59,216 bases of DNA, taken from positions 1 to 59,216 of the forward strand of contig BDTA01000105.1 of assembly GCA_002897935.1 (NCBI GenBank), read 5' to 3'. The stretch is from a bacterium BMS3Abin08 (GTDB lineage: Bacteria > Nitrospirota > Thermodesulfovibrionia > Thermodesulfovibrionales > JdFR-85). The notes under the pieces were generated by a model that was not told the DNA's origin, did no database searches, and saw only the letters and a list, made by a program, of their open reading frames with translations. How positions within the stretch are numbered: position 1 is the stretch's first letter; every line of letters starts with the position of its first letter. Of the stretch, positions 13,216 to 21,890 are shown piece by piece. The position numbers and the translations under genes were made by a program.

Positions 13216-15666
13216 ATGGCTGACAAGACAGGATTTTTCAGAGAGGCTCAGAAACACCTTTCAAAGGGACAGGTTGACAAGGCTATCGCCGTCTGGGAGG
13301 ACTATGTTGCTCATAATCCGGATGGTAATGTCTTCAACACTATCGGGGACCTGTATTACAGGAAAGGTAAAAGGGAAAAGGCCGTAGAATTTTTTCATAA
13401 GTCTGCCGACTATTTCAAGCACGAAGGTTTCCTCACCAAGGCCCAGGCCCTCTTCAAGAAGATTCTAAATCTTGTACCTAACGATGCAAAGGCCCTCCAT
13501 CAAATAGGTTTGCTCAATGAAGAAAAGGGCCTCATAACCGATGCCATAAAATACTACCTCGCAGCGGTTGATGCCTACGCAAAGGATGGCAGCAAGGATG
13601 CCCTCAAGCATGTCTCTGATAAGATTGTGGACCTTGCGCCTACAAACCTGTCGTTGAGAGTCAAGCTTGCACAGTACATGCAGAAGGAGGGGTATATAGA
13701 TGAGGCGGCACGGGAGTATCTCAGTATAGGGAGAGTCTGTGAAGAAAAGGGGGATCTTGATCAGGCAAGGGAGTATTATGAAAAGGCCCTCGAGATTTAT
13801 CCCCGACTGTTTGATATATACGCTGTTCTCTATGATTTCTTTTTCTCACAGGGGGAGTTTGACAAGGCAAGGAAACTTCTGGATAAGGGTATAGAGTTGT
13901 ACCCTGAAAAAGCAGACCTCGAGGTGAATCTTTCAGAGCTGATGATTGCCGGCGGCGATTTGGAAGGCGCCAAAGACAGAATCCTTGCTCTTCTGTCAAG
14001 GGAGGACTTTGAGGAAGACGGACCCCTTTCGGTTAAGGCAAGCAGGCTCCTTGCCGATATATATGTAAAGGAGGGAAAGGAAGACCTTGCCTGGGAAAGC
14101 TACAGGGCTGTTCTTGATGATTATCTCAGGAGGGAGGAGTATGACGATGCCGTTTCACTGCTGACCAAATACAGGAACCTTGCACCTGAGGAATGCACTG
14201 AAAAACTCGTTGAGATATATGGTAAGACCGGTGCGGAGGAAGAACTCTTTAATGAGCTTGTATCCCTTGGTGATATCAAGATTGACAAGGGGCATCCGGA
14301 GGAGGCGCTTAGTTACTTCAAGGATGCGTTGAAACTCAACCCTGCATCAGTGGATGTAGCTCGGAAGGTGTCACGGATTGAGAGCGATCTCGGTATTACG
14401 GATGAACCGGTAAAAGAAGAGAAATCCCTCGATGAGAAGCTTGTTGATGCGGATATCTTCGTGCGTTATGGCCTCATGGACGAAGCCCTCGATGTCCTTG
14501 AGAAACTCAGGGTTGAAGAACCTGAGAATATGGAGGTTCATCGCCGTCTTAAGAGCATCTACCTGGAGAAGGGCGACAGGGAGTCCGCAGTTACTGAATG
14601 TCTGATACTTGCACGTCTTTTTGAGAGAGAGGGTAGTGTTGAGCAGAAGGAACAAGTGATAAAGGAGGCCTTTGACATAGACCCCGATGATCCGCGTTTG
14701 GTGGAGATGGCAAAGGGCCAGGAAGGGATGGCAACCTCCTCGACACTTGACACGGAGTTCCAGGGTGTGGCGCTGGAGGGAATCGATGAGGGTTCTGTAG
14801 AGGCATTTTCAACGGAGGAGACGGTTGCTTTTCCTGATCAATCCAGCCCGGGGGCTATAGAGGAATACTCCGAGGAGCTGGCTGAGGCCGAATTTTATTT
14901 CAGGCAAGGACTTTACCAGGATGCCCTCTCGATTTATGAACGTGTCTATCGCATCTTTCCGGACAACAAGGATATAGAGGATAAGATAAAGGAGATCGAG
15001 GTGTTGATTCCAGGGGGGGATATTGAGCAGGGGGAGCCTTCCCGGGGAGAAGAATCCGTTGAGGAAGTGGTTGAGGGTATAACCGGGGAGGTGGAAGCCT
15101 CTGTCGATAGAGACCCCGGGGAGGATACCGTCGAGGAGGACGTGCCGGGACCGAGCCTTGACAGTGAGGTTCTCGATATATTTGAGGAATTCAAAAAAGG
15201 GATTTCCGAAGAACTGGAAGATGAGGATTATGAAACACATTATAATCTCGGGATAGCTTATAAGGAGATGGGGCTTATTGATGATGCGATCAAGGAGTTT
15301 CAGATGGCAAGGAGTGATCCTGAGAGGAAGATCCATGTTCTCAGTATGCTTGGAATCTGTTACATGGAGAAGAAACTGTATTCACTTGCCATTGATGCCT
15401 TTCAGGAGGCATCAAAAAAAATGACCGATAGGGATGAGTCTTACTGGGGATTGAAGTATGATCTTGCCGGGGCCTATGAAAACAACGGAGATCTAAGAAA
15501 TGCACTTGACATCTACATTGAAATCTATGGGTGGGATTCAATGTTCAGGAGTGTAAATGAAAAGGTAAGCTCGGTTAAACAGAGGCTTGGGGTCGTTAAG
15601 GACGTTGCTGAAGTTGTTGAAGAAGACAACAAGAAACCCAAGAAGGACAGGATATCCTACATTTAA
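13216..15666 (+). CDS. Large tetratricopeptide-repeat protein
   Basis: 816 residues, cytoplasmic (no signal peptide or membrane helix). TPR-type helical hairpins cover most of the chain: about 5-130 (KGQVDKAIAVWEDYVAHNPD and onward), 140-370, 395-480 (LMDEALDVLEKLRVEEPENM), 545-600 and 660-770 (ETHYNLGIAYKEMGLIDDAI). Two acidic, low-complexity linkers lie at about 500-545 and 600-650. The tail is basic (KKPKKDRISYI). The ATPase gene follows after 93 bp on the same strand. TPR proteins are assembly scaffolds. Pairing with an ExeA-like ATPase suggests a part in a secretion, pilus or polysaccharide system, but no such structural genes are present here. No single family beyond TPR is recognised. 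Confidence 0.85.
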   Translation: MADKTGFFREAQKHLSKGQVDKAIAVWEDYVAHNPDGNVFNTIGDLYYRKGKREKAVEFFHKSADYFKHEGFLTKAQALFKKILNLVPNDAKALHQIGLLNEEKGLITDAIKYYLAAVDAYAKDGSKDALKHVSDKIVDLAPTNLSLRVKLAQYMQKEGYIDEAAREYLSIGRVCEEKGDLDQAREYYEKALEIYPRLFDIYAVLYDFFFSQGEFDKARKLLDKGIELYPEKADLEVNLSELMIAGGDLEGAKDRILALLSREDFEEDGPLSVKASRLLADIYVKEGKEDLAWESYRAVLDDYLRREEYDDAVSLLTKYRNLAPEECTEKLVEIYGKTGAEEELFNELVSLGDIKIDKGHPEEALSYFKDALKLNPASVDVARKVSRIESDLGITDEPVKEEKSLDEKLVDADIFVRYGLMDEALDVLEKLRVEEPENMEVHRRLKSIYLEKGDRESAVTECLILARLFEREGSVEQKEQVIKEAFDIDPDDPRLVEMAKGQEGMATSSTLDTEFQGVALEGIDEGSVEAFSTEETVAFPDQSSPGAIEEYSEELAEAEFYFRQGLYQDALSIYERVYRIFPDNKDIEDKIKEIEVLIPGGDIEQGEPSRGEESVEEVVEGITGEVEASVDRDPGEDTVEEDVPGPSLDSEVLDIFEEFKKGISEELEDEDYETHYNLGIAYKEMGLIDDAIKEFQMARSDPERKIHVLSMLGICYMEKKLYSLAIDAFQEASKKMTDRDESYWGLKYDLAGAYENNGDLRNALDIYIEIYGWDSMFRSVNEKVSSVKQRLGVVKDVAEVVEEDNKKPKKDRISYI

Positions 15667-15759
15667 TACAATGAACCGGCATACTTCCCGATAACCGGGC
15701 ATGATTTTATGATTTGACATATTTCTCCGTTTCTCAAGAAGGAGGGAGTAAACATAACG

Positions 15760-16575
15760 ATGGATTACCTCGATTATTACCATCTCAGGGAACACCCCTT
15801 TTCCAACGTAGTTAATAACAGGTTTTATTACAACAGTGTCCAGCATGCAGATGCGCTGACAAAGTTAAAGTATGCCATTGACAGCAAAAAGGGTCTCGCC
15901 GTTGTAATAGGAGATGTCGGCACCGGCAAAACAACCCTTGCCCGCCGCCTGCTTGAGGATCTTGACGAGGAGCATTACGAGGCCACCCTCCTCGTGGTGA
16001 TACATTCATCGGTGAGTTCGGACTGGCTTCTGAGGAAGTTCGCCATGCAGCTGGGGATCGAGGATATAAAGGATGGTAAGCTTGAAATACTGGGTCAGAT
16101 ATACAGGCGACTTGTTGAGATAAATGAATCCGGGAGAAAGGCGGTAATTCTCATTGATGAGGTTCAGATGTTAAACTCAAGAGAGCTTATGGAGGAGTTC
16201 CGCGGGCTTCTGAACATGGAGACACATGACGGAAAGATGTCCAACTTTGTTTTTTTCGGCCTGCCGGAGTTCGAAACCCTGCTGTCTCTCGATGAACCCC
16301 TGAAGCAGAGGGTTGCCATAAGGGTCAAGCTCACATCCCTGACTGAAGAGGGTACGGTTGATTATATCAGGCACCGGCTCCATATAGCAGGTGCCGAAAA
16401 GGATATCTTTTCCAGGGATGCCATGTGTAGAGTGTATAGGTACTCAAAGGGCGTTCCCCGTTTGATAAATACCATCTGTGATAATGCCCTTCTCGAGGGC
16501 TATTTATTAAAGAGAGTTAGTATCGAAGCTGATATTGTTGATGCGGTTGCAGTGGATCTCGCCCTTCAGGTATGA
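15760..16575 (+). CDS. ExeA/GspA-like AAA ATPase
   Basis: 271 residues. It opens with the ExeA-type start DYYHLREHPFSNVVNNRFYY, followed by Walker A GDVGTGKTT (about 49-57), Walker B AVILIDEVQML (about 127-137), a sensor-like FFGLPEFETLL, an arginine-bearing LKQRVAIRVKL, and the lid domain ending GVPRLINTICDNALLEGYLLK. Such ATPases (ExeA, MshM, the ATPase of EPS operons) help assemble secretins or polysaccharide machinery. There is no C-terminal peptidoglycan-binding domain, so it resembles the short MshM/EPS type. Start ATG 15760 has AGGAGG about 16 bp upstream, which is rather far. It converges with radA, leaving 11 bp between the stops. Confidence 0.88.
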   Translation: MDYLDYYHLREHPFSNVVNNRFYYNSVQHADALTKLKYAIDSKKGLAVVIGDVGTGKTTLARRLLEDLDEEHYEATLLVVIHSSVSSDWLLRKFAMQLGIEDIKDGKLEILGQIYRRLVEINESGRKAVILIDEVQMLNSRELMEEFRGLLNMETHDGKMSNFVFFGLPEFETLLSLDEPLKQRVAIRVKLTSLTEEGTVDYIRHRLHIAGAEKDIFSRDAMCRVYRYSKGVPRLINTICDNALLEGYLLKRVSIEADIVDAVAVDLALQV

Positions 16576-16586
16576 CCCATGACAGC

Positions 16587-17939
16587 CTAAGCGGAGATAA
16601 CTGTCTCCAGCGCTTCATGAATATTTCTTACCTCGGTGATCTGGAGTTTTTTCCCTTTGGAGTTCCTGGCTTTAGAGTTAGCCGGCACAACCGCCTTCCG
16701 GAATCCGATCTTTTCTCCTTCTTTAAGTCTCGATTCTCCGTTACTTACCGATCTGATCTCTCCTGAAAGGCCTACTTCCCCAAAGACAATGAGGTCGTTT
16801 GGGAGAGGAACTTCCCTCAGTGAAGAGGCGATTGCAAGTATTATCGGGAGGTCTGTTGCAGGTTCCTGGATCCTCAGACCTCCAACAACGTTCACATATA
16901 TGTCGGTAAGCCCGAGCTGAAGTCCTCCGACTTTTTCAAGCACGGCAATAAGAAGGTTTACCCTCTGGTTATCGACACCTATGGAGGTCCTTCTCGGCAT
17001 ACCGAAGGAGGTTGGTGAAACGAGCGCCTGAATCTCCACTATGAGGGGCCTTGTTCCCTCCATGGTCGATGTTGCAACAGAACCGGATACATCAGAGGGC
17101 CTTTCCCTTAAAAAGAGTTCCGATGGGTTTAGGATCTCGATAAGGCCGCTGTCGGTCATCTCGAAGACACCTATCTCGTTGGTTGAACCAAACCTGTTCT
17201 TTACGGCCCGGAGTATCCGGAAGGAGTGAGATCTTTCCCCTTCAAAATACAAAACCGTGTCTACGATGTGTTCAAGCACCCTTGGCCCTGCAATGGCCCC
17301 TTCCTTGGTTACGTGACCGATTATAAAGGTGGGTATGTTGTGTCTCTTGGCGTAAGTCATCATATGAGCTGAACATTCCCTCACCTGTCCTACCGTGCCG
17401 GGGGCGGATGTGAGTTCCTCGGTGAATATCGTCTGTATTGAATCAATAACGGCAACAGAGGGCCTGATCTCATCCATGGAAGAAAGGATGCTTTCGAGGG
17501 ATGTTTCTGTGAGTATCAGTAAATCATCGGATTCTATACCCAACCTCTGAGCCCTGATCTTCACCTGGGAAGCCGATTCCTCTCCGGAGACATAGAGCCC
17601 CGTACCACTACCTTTGACAAGCCCGTTAAGGGCCTGGAGAATGAGGGTGGACTTTCCAACCCCGGGGTCGCCACCGATCAGGACGACGGAGCCGGATACC
17701 AGTCCGCCGCCAAGCACCCGGTCAAGCTCGGAAATTGTGGTGGAAACACGATTGCCGTCCTCAAGGGATATTGAATTTAAAGCAAGGGGAGTGGAATGGT
17801 TTTCGATCCTCTTTCTTTCCTGACCCGACCTCTGTTCCTCCGCAAAGGAATTCCATTGCCCGCAATCAGGGCATCTTCCGAGCCACTTCAGGGCCGTGTA
17901 TCCACAGGACTGGCATAAAAATACTGTTCTTTTTTTCAT
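16587..17939 (-). CDS. radA: DNA repair protein RadA
   Basis: 450 residues from ATG 17939, where the conserved start (KKRTVFLCQSCGYTALKWLG) begins. RadA promotes branch migration and processing of recombination intermediates. Seen in order: zinc finger C9/C12/C23/C26, Walker A GGDPGVGKST (89-98), the RadA-specific KNRFG at 247-251, and a Lon-like C-terminal domain ending GEVGLSGEIRSVSNGESRLKE. All motifs needed for activity are present and the length is standard. An R2 leader element lies 30-90 bp upstream, reading toward the gene. The thiD gene is upstream on the same strand, 139 bp away. Confidence 0.95.
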   Translation of the reverse strand: MKKRTVFLCQSCGYTALKWLGRCPDCGQWNSFAEEQRSGQERKRIENHSTPLALNSISLEDGNRVSTTISELDRVLGGGLVSGSVVLIGGDPGVGKSTLILQALNGLVKGSGTGLYVSGEESASQVKIRAQRLGIESDDLLILTETSLESILSSMDEIRPSVAVIDSIQTIFTEELTSAPGTVGQVRECSAHMMTYAKRHNIPTFIIGHVTKEGAIAGPRVLEHIVDTVLYFEGERSHSFRILRAVKNRFGSTNEIGVFEMTDSGLIEILNPSELFLRERPSDVSGSVATSTMEGTRPLIVEIQALVSPTSFGMPRRTSIGVDNQRVNLLIAVLEKVGGLQLGLTDIYVNVVGGLRIQEPATDLPIILAIASSLREVPLPNDLIVFGEVGLSGEIRSVSNGESRLKEGEKIGFRKAVVPANSKARNSKGKKLQITEVRNIHEALETVISA

Positions 17940-17971
17940 GATTAATATACCTCTAAGCAAATCACCCGGTT

Positions 17972-18028
17972 TTGCAATGCACCTTGCCGAAAGGCCCGCC
18001 AAAGGCCGGGGATGAAGGCAAGGAATGT
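17972..18028 (-). repeat. R2 leader element upstream of radA
   Basis: Read on the minus strand (toward radA): TTACATTCCTTGCC, TTCATCCCCGG, CCTTTGGCGGGCC, TTTCGGCAAGGTGCATTGC. The outer CCTTGCC/GGCAAGG pair and the inner GC-rich hairpin are shared with the copies at 21794, 34722, 53341 and 58822. It ends about 33 bp before the radA start. Confidence 0.75.
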
Positions 18029-18078
18029 AAATATGGAAATATATCGCATTCAAGAGAAGGCAGATGTGTGTGGCTGAT

Positions 18079-18879
18079 TCAGACCCTCAGCAGTCCCATG
18101 CCATGTCCCGGCTTGTAGGCCCTCCTTATGGCATCGGTAACAAGGTTCTTTGCAAGCCGTGCTGCTTGAAGGCTGTTTTTTCCAAGGGCAAGGTAGGCGG
18201 TTATTGCCGAGGAGAAGGCGCATCCTGTTCCGTGGTATTCACCGGGGTATAGTTCCGATTCGAGGCGGTGAAAACCGATGCCGTCGTAATACAGATCAAG
18301 TGTTATACCCGAAGGGGATTTTTGCAGGTCCCCTGGGTCAGGTTCGGACAGGCGCCTACCGGTGATTATCACTACCCCGGGTCCCCGTGACCTGAGCGCC
18401 CTTGCCGCACGTTCCATATCTTCTATGCCCTCTATCCGGACCCCGCTCAGCAGTGAAGCCTCATAGACATTCGGCGTAATAACGGTTGTCAGTGGAAGAA
18501 GGGGGGACAGTAGCTCCTCAATATTGCCGTCTATGGTGAGGGGGCATCCGGACGAGGATATTGTTACAGGATCAACAACGAGGGGAATTCTGTTGTCTTC
18601 TCTCTCTATCTCGGAGACGACCCCCGCCACGTCTTTTGAATAGAGCATGCCCGTCTTAATTGCATCAATACGGATATCGTCGAGTACTGTGCTGATCTGC
18701 CCCCTTACTACATGGAGCGGGAGCGGGAATATATCCCTGACACCCTTTGTGTTCTGTGCTGTAACGGCAGTAATTGCAGAGAGGCCATAGACCCCGATCT
18801 TCCGGAATACCCCGAGATCGAGCTGTGCCCCGGCGCCTCCGGTGGGGTCGGATCCGGCTATGGTGAGGGCCGTTTTCAT
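18079..18879 (-). CDS. thiD: Hydroxymethylpyrimidine/phosphomethylpyrimidine kinase
   Basis: 266 residues, standard length. A ribokinase-fold enzyme that phosphorylates HMP and HMP-P in thiamine diphosphate synthesis. Visible: LTIAGSDPTGGAGAQLDL at the N-terminus, SAITAVTAQNT, IKTGMLYS, DPVTISSSG, ITPNVYEASLLSG and the anion-hole/catalytic GTGCAFSSAITAYLA near the C-terminus. The usual GADAGAQ... loop is here GGAGAQ. It begins 6 bp after the stop of the SurA-like gene and so belongs to that operon. There is no thiE/thiC neighbour and no TPP riboswitch upstream. Confidence in function is high. Confidence 0.93.
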   Translation of the reverse strand: MKTALTIAGSDPTGGAGAQLDLGVFRKIGVYGLSAITAVTAQNTKGVRDIFPLPLHVVRGQISTVLDDIRIDAIKTGMLYSKDVAGVVSEIEREDNRIPLVVDPVTISSSGCPLTIDGNIEELLSPLLPLTTVITPNVYEASLLSGVRIEGIEDMERAARALRSRGPGVVIITGRRLSEPDPGDLQKSPSGITLDLYYDGIGFHRLESELYPGEYHGTGCAFSSAITAYLALGKNSLQAARLAKNLVTDAIRRAYKPGHGMGLLRV

Positions 18880-18885
18880 GGGTGT

Positions 18886-19836
18886 TCAGAGTTTGACCTC
18901 GATAAATTCCCTGCTCCTTAAGGACCTTGTCCATTCCTTAAGCCTCTTCCTGAACTTCTCTTCAACGAGCTTGGCCCTGATACGGTCCTTCCTGGATGTT
19001 TCGGGATTAAGCTTGTCTTCAAGATAGATTATATGGAGCCCCCGTTCGGTCCGGAAGGGCTTGCTGTATTGTCCAATCTCCAGATTGTCAATGGCCTCAA
19101 GGAAAGGGGCCGCAAGATCTTTCTTCTTTATATAACCAAGCTCACCACCCCTTCCTGCATTCGGTCCTTCCGAGTATTTAACGGCGAGGCTATCAAAGGG
19201 GTCCCCCTTATTCAGGAGTTCCATTACCTTCCCGGCCTTCTTTGCTGCAGAGGCCTTGTCCTCCTTGCCTGTGGTTCTGAAGAATATCTGGCGGATCCTG
19301 TATTCCTCGCCGGAAGAGAGATTATCCTTGTTGTTACGGATGTAACGGGATATCTCCTCCTTCGTAACTATGATTTTATTCCTGACTTCTGAATTAATCA
19401 GCTTGGAGACTATTATCTGTTCTTTGACCTTTTTCTTGTATTCATCATAGGAGAAGCCTTCCTTTTTCAAGGCCTTCTTAAAGGCGTCTTCATTTAATCC
19501 GAACTTCTTTCTTATCTGTGAAATTGCATCGTTGAGTTCTGACTCGGTGACTCCGATATTTTTCTTGCGCGCTTCATGCAGTTGAAGCCTCAGATCTATG
19601 ATCCTCTCAAGATAGTCCTTTTCGTATTTTTTCAAGATCCTTCTTTTTTCATCATTAGTGAGCCCCCTCAGCTTGTCTGCGAGTTCGAATTCCATGTTTT
19701 CATAGAGTTCGCTCCAGGTTATTACGTCCTTGCCTACTATTGCTACCACCCTGTCAAGAAGAATACTGGAATGGGCAATATTGGGGGCAATGGAGAGGAA
19801 TAAAAAAAGCATGGTTGTCAGGTATTTTTTTAACAT
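18886..19836 (-). CDS. surA: Periplasmic SurA-like peptidyl-prolyl cis-trans isomerase
   Basis: 316 residues. An N-terminal signal peptide (about 1-23, ending near NIAHS) directs it to the periplasm. A SurA N-terminal chaperone domain follows (LLDRVVAIVGKDVITWSELYENM), then a long helical section and one parvulin domain at about 180-275 (YRIRQIFFRT..DPFDSLAVKYSEGPNAGRGGELGYI..FRTERGLHIIYLED). Classical SurA has two parvulin domains and about 430 residues, so this is the single-domain form common outside Proteobacteria. It probably assists outer-membrane protein folding. A second foldase lies upstream at 20540 in the same direction, with an R1 element between them. Confidence 0.88.
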   Translation of the reverse strand: MLKKYLTTMLFLFLSIAPNIAHSSILLDRVVAIVGKDVITWSELYENMEFELADKLRGLTNDEKRRILKKYEKDYLERIIDLRLQLHEARKKNIGVTESELNDAISQIRKKFGLNEDAFKKALKKEGFSYDEYKKKVKEQIIVSKLINSEVRNKIIVTKEEISRYIRNNKDNLSSGEEYRIRQIFFRTTGKEDKASAAKKAGKVMELLNKGDPFDSLAVKYSEGPNAGRGGELGYIKKKDLAAPFLEAIDNLEIGQYSKPFRTERGLHIIYLEDKLNPETSRKDRIRAKLVEEKFRKRLKEWTRSLRSREFIEVKL

Positions 19837-19915
19837 CTCTGCTCCTTCGAATTCTGAATTGGTGGTCCGCGTTTAAATAAAGTTCAAATAAAGTCCGTAT
19901 ATAAAATAGCTGTTA

Positions 19916-19944
19916 TTGTCATGCTGAACTTGTTTCAGCATCTC
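19916..19944. repeat. Short inverted-repeat motif (R4)
   Basis: TGTCATGCTGAACTTGTTTC then AGCATCTC. GATGCTGAAA/CAGCATC forms a small hairpin. The same motif with compensating changes (TGTCATCCTGAACTTGTTTC then AGGATCTC) is at 44741-44768. Confidence 0.5.
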
Positions 19945-19956
19945 ATGTAGTTTAGT

Positions 19957-20093
19957 TAGTGTCTGTGTATAAATTACGGTTATTTGTCATTCCCGCAAGC
20001 GAAGCACGTCGGGAATCCTTCTTAAAGAACGATTCCGGACAAGCCGGAATGACGGAAAAACGACAACTGTTCGACTTCATACACAGGCTCTAT
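19957..20093. repeat. R1 MITE-like element
   Basis: The left terminus TAGTGTCTGTGTATAAATT and right terminus CTTCATACACAGGCTCTA are imperfect inverted repeats of the R1 type. The interior has GTCATTCCCGC and GATTCCGGACAAGCCGGAAT hairpins. It lies between the hypothetical gene at 20109 and the surA-like gene, inside an apparent operon, and carries no gene. Confidence 0.75.
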
Positions 20094-20108
20094 ATTAATA
20101 ACCGGACC

Positions 20109-20534
20109 TTAAATAAATGCGATATCTTCGATCGAGGAGGCTACAACAAAAACCCGTTTATTATTACTTTCCCGGTCGGTCGGAATAAGGAAGAACCCTT
20201 TCTTTCCATCCGAGGTTTTGGAGAGGAAGAACCCCTTTTCCCAGGGGATATCCCCCTCAATATAGCCCAGAAGACTCTCCCTGTCCTTGAATCTCACATA
20301 GACTCTCTTTTTCTTTTCCGGCATCCTGCCGTAACGTTTGCTCTCCCTGTAGGCAGGGTCTCCATCAAAGGATTTTACAAAAAATATCGCCTTTAATGAC
20401 TCCATCTTAACAGAGAGGACCTTGCCCGTGGCCTGGTCTTCTACCTCTGTTTCGTCGCTGCTCTCTGAAAAATCCTTGATATATCCCTTGATTATCTCAC
20501 TGTTAACAAGGCGAAGAACCACTTTCTCGTGCAT
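20109..20534 (-). CDS. Conserved-looking hypothetical protein, two beta-rich halves
   Basis: 141 residues, soluble and strand-rich. The first half (KVVLRLVNSEIIKGYIKDFSE) and second half (RVYVRFKDRESLLGYIEGDIP) share the pattern V-x-R-x-K/N-x-E-x-(3-5)-G-Y-I, pointing to an internal duplication of a small Sm-like or barrel-like unit. It starts 5 bp after the stop of the lipoprotein foldase, so the two are coupled. I do not recognise a named family with certainty; it may correspond to a DUF seen in PilZ-like neighbourhoods. No catalytic motif. Confidence 0.7.
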   Translation of the reverse strand: MHEKVVLRLVNSEIIKGYIKDFSESSDETEVEDQATGKVLSVKMESLKAIFFVKSFDGDPAYRESKRYGRMPEKKKRVYVRFKDRESLLGYIEGDIPWEKGFFLSKTSDGKKGFFLIPTDRESNNKRVFVVASSIEDIAFI

Positions 20535-20539
20535 GCCGG

Positions 20540-21442
20540 TTACCTTACGTAGACCTTTATATCTGCCTTTTTCTTCTGCTCTGCAATGTATTTAGCCGTT
20601 ACGGCCTGGCGCTTCTGATCCAGCAGCATGGATCTTATCTGATCCTTTGCCTCTTCAAAGGACATGACCGACGAGGGCTTCCTGTCCTTGACCCTGAGAA
20701 GATAAAAACCATCCTTTCCCTTATACGGCCCACCGACCTCGCCTTTCTTTAGTTCCTTGAGTGCATCGGCAATTGTTCCGGTAAAGAGGTCGGATCTGGC
20801 CCATCCGTATTCACTAACGACCGCCGTTTTTTCCTTCTTGAATCTTTCACCGACGGTATCGAAGTCGATCTTGTCTTCCTTTATTTCCTTGAGGATTTTT
20901 TCTCCTTCTTCCCTTGTGGGGACCTGTATCAGTTTGACTAATACCCTTTCGGGTTTCATAAAGGGTATTTTGCTGTTCATGTAGTAGTCCTTGATATCCT
21001 CCTCCTTTATGGAGTTTTCAGGAACCATCGAGGTAAGGAGTTGATTGATTAAAAGTCTTTCCCCAACCTCTTTTTTAAGTTCCTCCAATGTGATTCCAAG
21101 TTTCTTTAAAGAAGCGTTGAACCGTTCTTCACCGAGTAACTGCTTGATAGAATCTATCTCTCTGTTTATCTCATCTTTATTGACGGAGATCTTTTTTTCC
21201 TTTGCCCCCTGGATGAGGAGTTCATACCCGATAAGTTCATCGATTACGGTCCCTTTCAGCTTTTTTTCTTCTATGCTGGCACCTCCGGCCTTGGCTGATT
21301 CCTTTCTCAGCATAAGTTGCCGGTTAAAAGCCTCCATAGTGATCTCTTTGCCGTTTACCACTGCAGCGGGCTTCTTCGAACACGAAACGCTGAGGAGTAA
21401 TACAACAGAGAGGATGATAACGGGCAGTAATTTTTTTGACAT
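20540..21442 (-). CDS. Lipoprotein peptidyl-prolyl isomerase (SurA/PrsA-like)
   Basis: 300 residues. An N-terminal signal sequence ends in the lipobox LSVSC, predicting a lipid anchor on the cysteine near residue 21. A SurA_N-like segment follows (PAAVVNGKEITMEAFNRQLM..). The C-terminal part contains a divergent parvulin domain (RVLVKLIQVPTREEGEKILKEI..GPYKGKDGFYLLRVKDRKP). The conserved parvulin core is weak, so it may act more as a holdase than as an isomerase. It leads a minus-strand run with the hypothetical gene, the surA-like gene and thiD. Upstream (21443-21640) is AT-rich and probably holds the promoter. Confidence 0.85.
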   Translation of the reverse strand: MSKKLLPVIILSVVLLLSVSCSKKPAAVVNGKEITMEAFNRQLMLRKESAKAGGASIEEKKLKGTVIDELIGYELLIQGAKEKKISVNKDEINREIDSIKQLLGEERFNASLKKLGITLEELKKEVGERLLINQLLTSMVPENSIKEEDIKDYYMNSKIPFMKPERVLVKLIQVPTREEGEKILKEIKEDKIDFDTVGERFKKEKTAVVSEYGWARSDLFTGTIADALKELKKGEVGGPYKGKDGFYLLRVKDRKPSSVMSFEEAKDQIRSMLLDQKRQAVTAKYIAEQKKKADIKVYVR

Positions 21443-21649
21443 AGCGTGATCTCCTGGTCGGAAATTTAAGGGAAAACTATTTAATTACAGTTAAAATTTT
21501 GACATAATAACGGATATAAAAGCAACCACGGCACCTGGATCCGGATACGTCCATAGAGAAACCTGCACATTCTGAAGAGGGTATGGACACGGGGTCATCC
21601 TTTCAGCTTCTTAAGGATTCAGGGTAATCTGATATCACGGGATCATCAT
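21443..21649. other. Divergent intergenic region, no gene
   Basis: It lies between the lipoprotein foldase (-) and glgC (+). It is AT-rich near 21470-21515; TTGACA at 21497 is not followed by a properly spaced -10 on the plus strand. The stretch to 21649 shows no repeat I can name. Confidence 0.4.
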
Positions 21650-21689
21650 TTCATTGGAATCATGATATAATAAAAACACTCAAAAACAT

Positions 21690-21792
21690 ACGATAAGCCG
21701 GAATCCGGTGTTTTCAGTGTTTTCCGGATGCCCGAACGCTTTCGGAGAATGACGGAATAGAGACAACTGCTGGACTTTATACACGGACACTG
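21690..21792. repeat. R1 element, right half only
   Basis: AAGCCGGAATCC, then CCGAACGCTTTCGG and the right terminus TTTATACACGGACACTGTTTA match R1. The left terminus is absent, so this is a truncated copy. It abuts the R2 element at 21794. Confidence 0.6.
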
Positions 21793-21793
21793 T

Positions 21794-21855
21794 TTAGTCA
21801 AGTTCTTCGAGCAAAGGCCGGGGCTTTCGGCAAGGTGCATTGTAAGGGAAGCGCT
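21794..21855 (+). repeat. R2 leader element upstream of glgC
   Basis: AGTCAAGTTCTTCGAGC, AAAGGCCGGGGC, TTTCGGCAAGGTGCATTGTA, AGGG. It reads toward glgC and ends about 40 bp before its start. Its 5' half matches the copies at 53151 and 58822. Confidence 0.75.
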
Positions 21856-21890
21856 TAAAACAGGACATATTTTAATCTGAGGAGGTCTTA

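Noticed and set aside
18880-20000. TPP riboswitch controlling thiD
   Set aside because: thiD follows the surA-like gene by 6 bp, and no conserved TPP aptamer sequence (CUGAGA / ACCUGA type) is seen upstream.
21497-21520. TTGACA at 21497 as a glgC promoter
   Set aside because: The only TATA-like hexamer follows after 10 bp, far too short a spacer.
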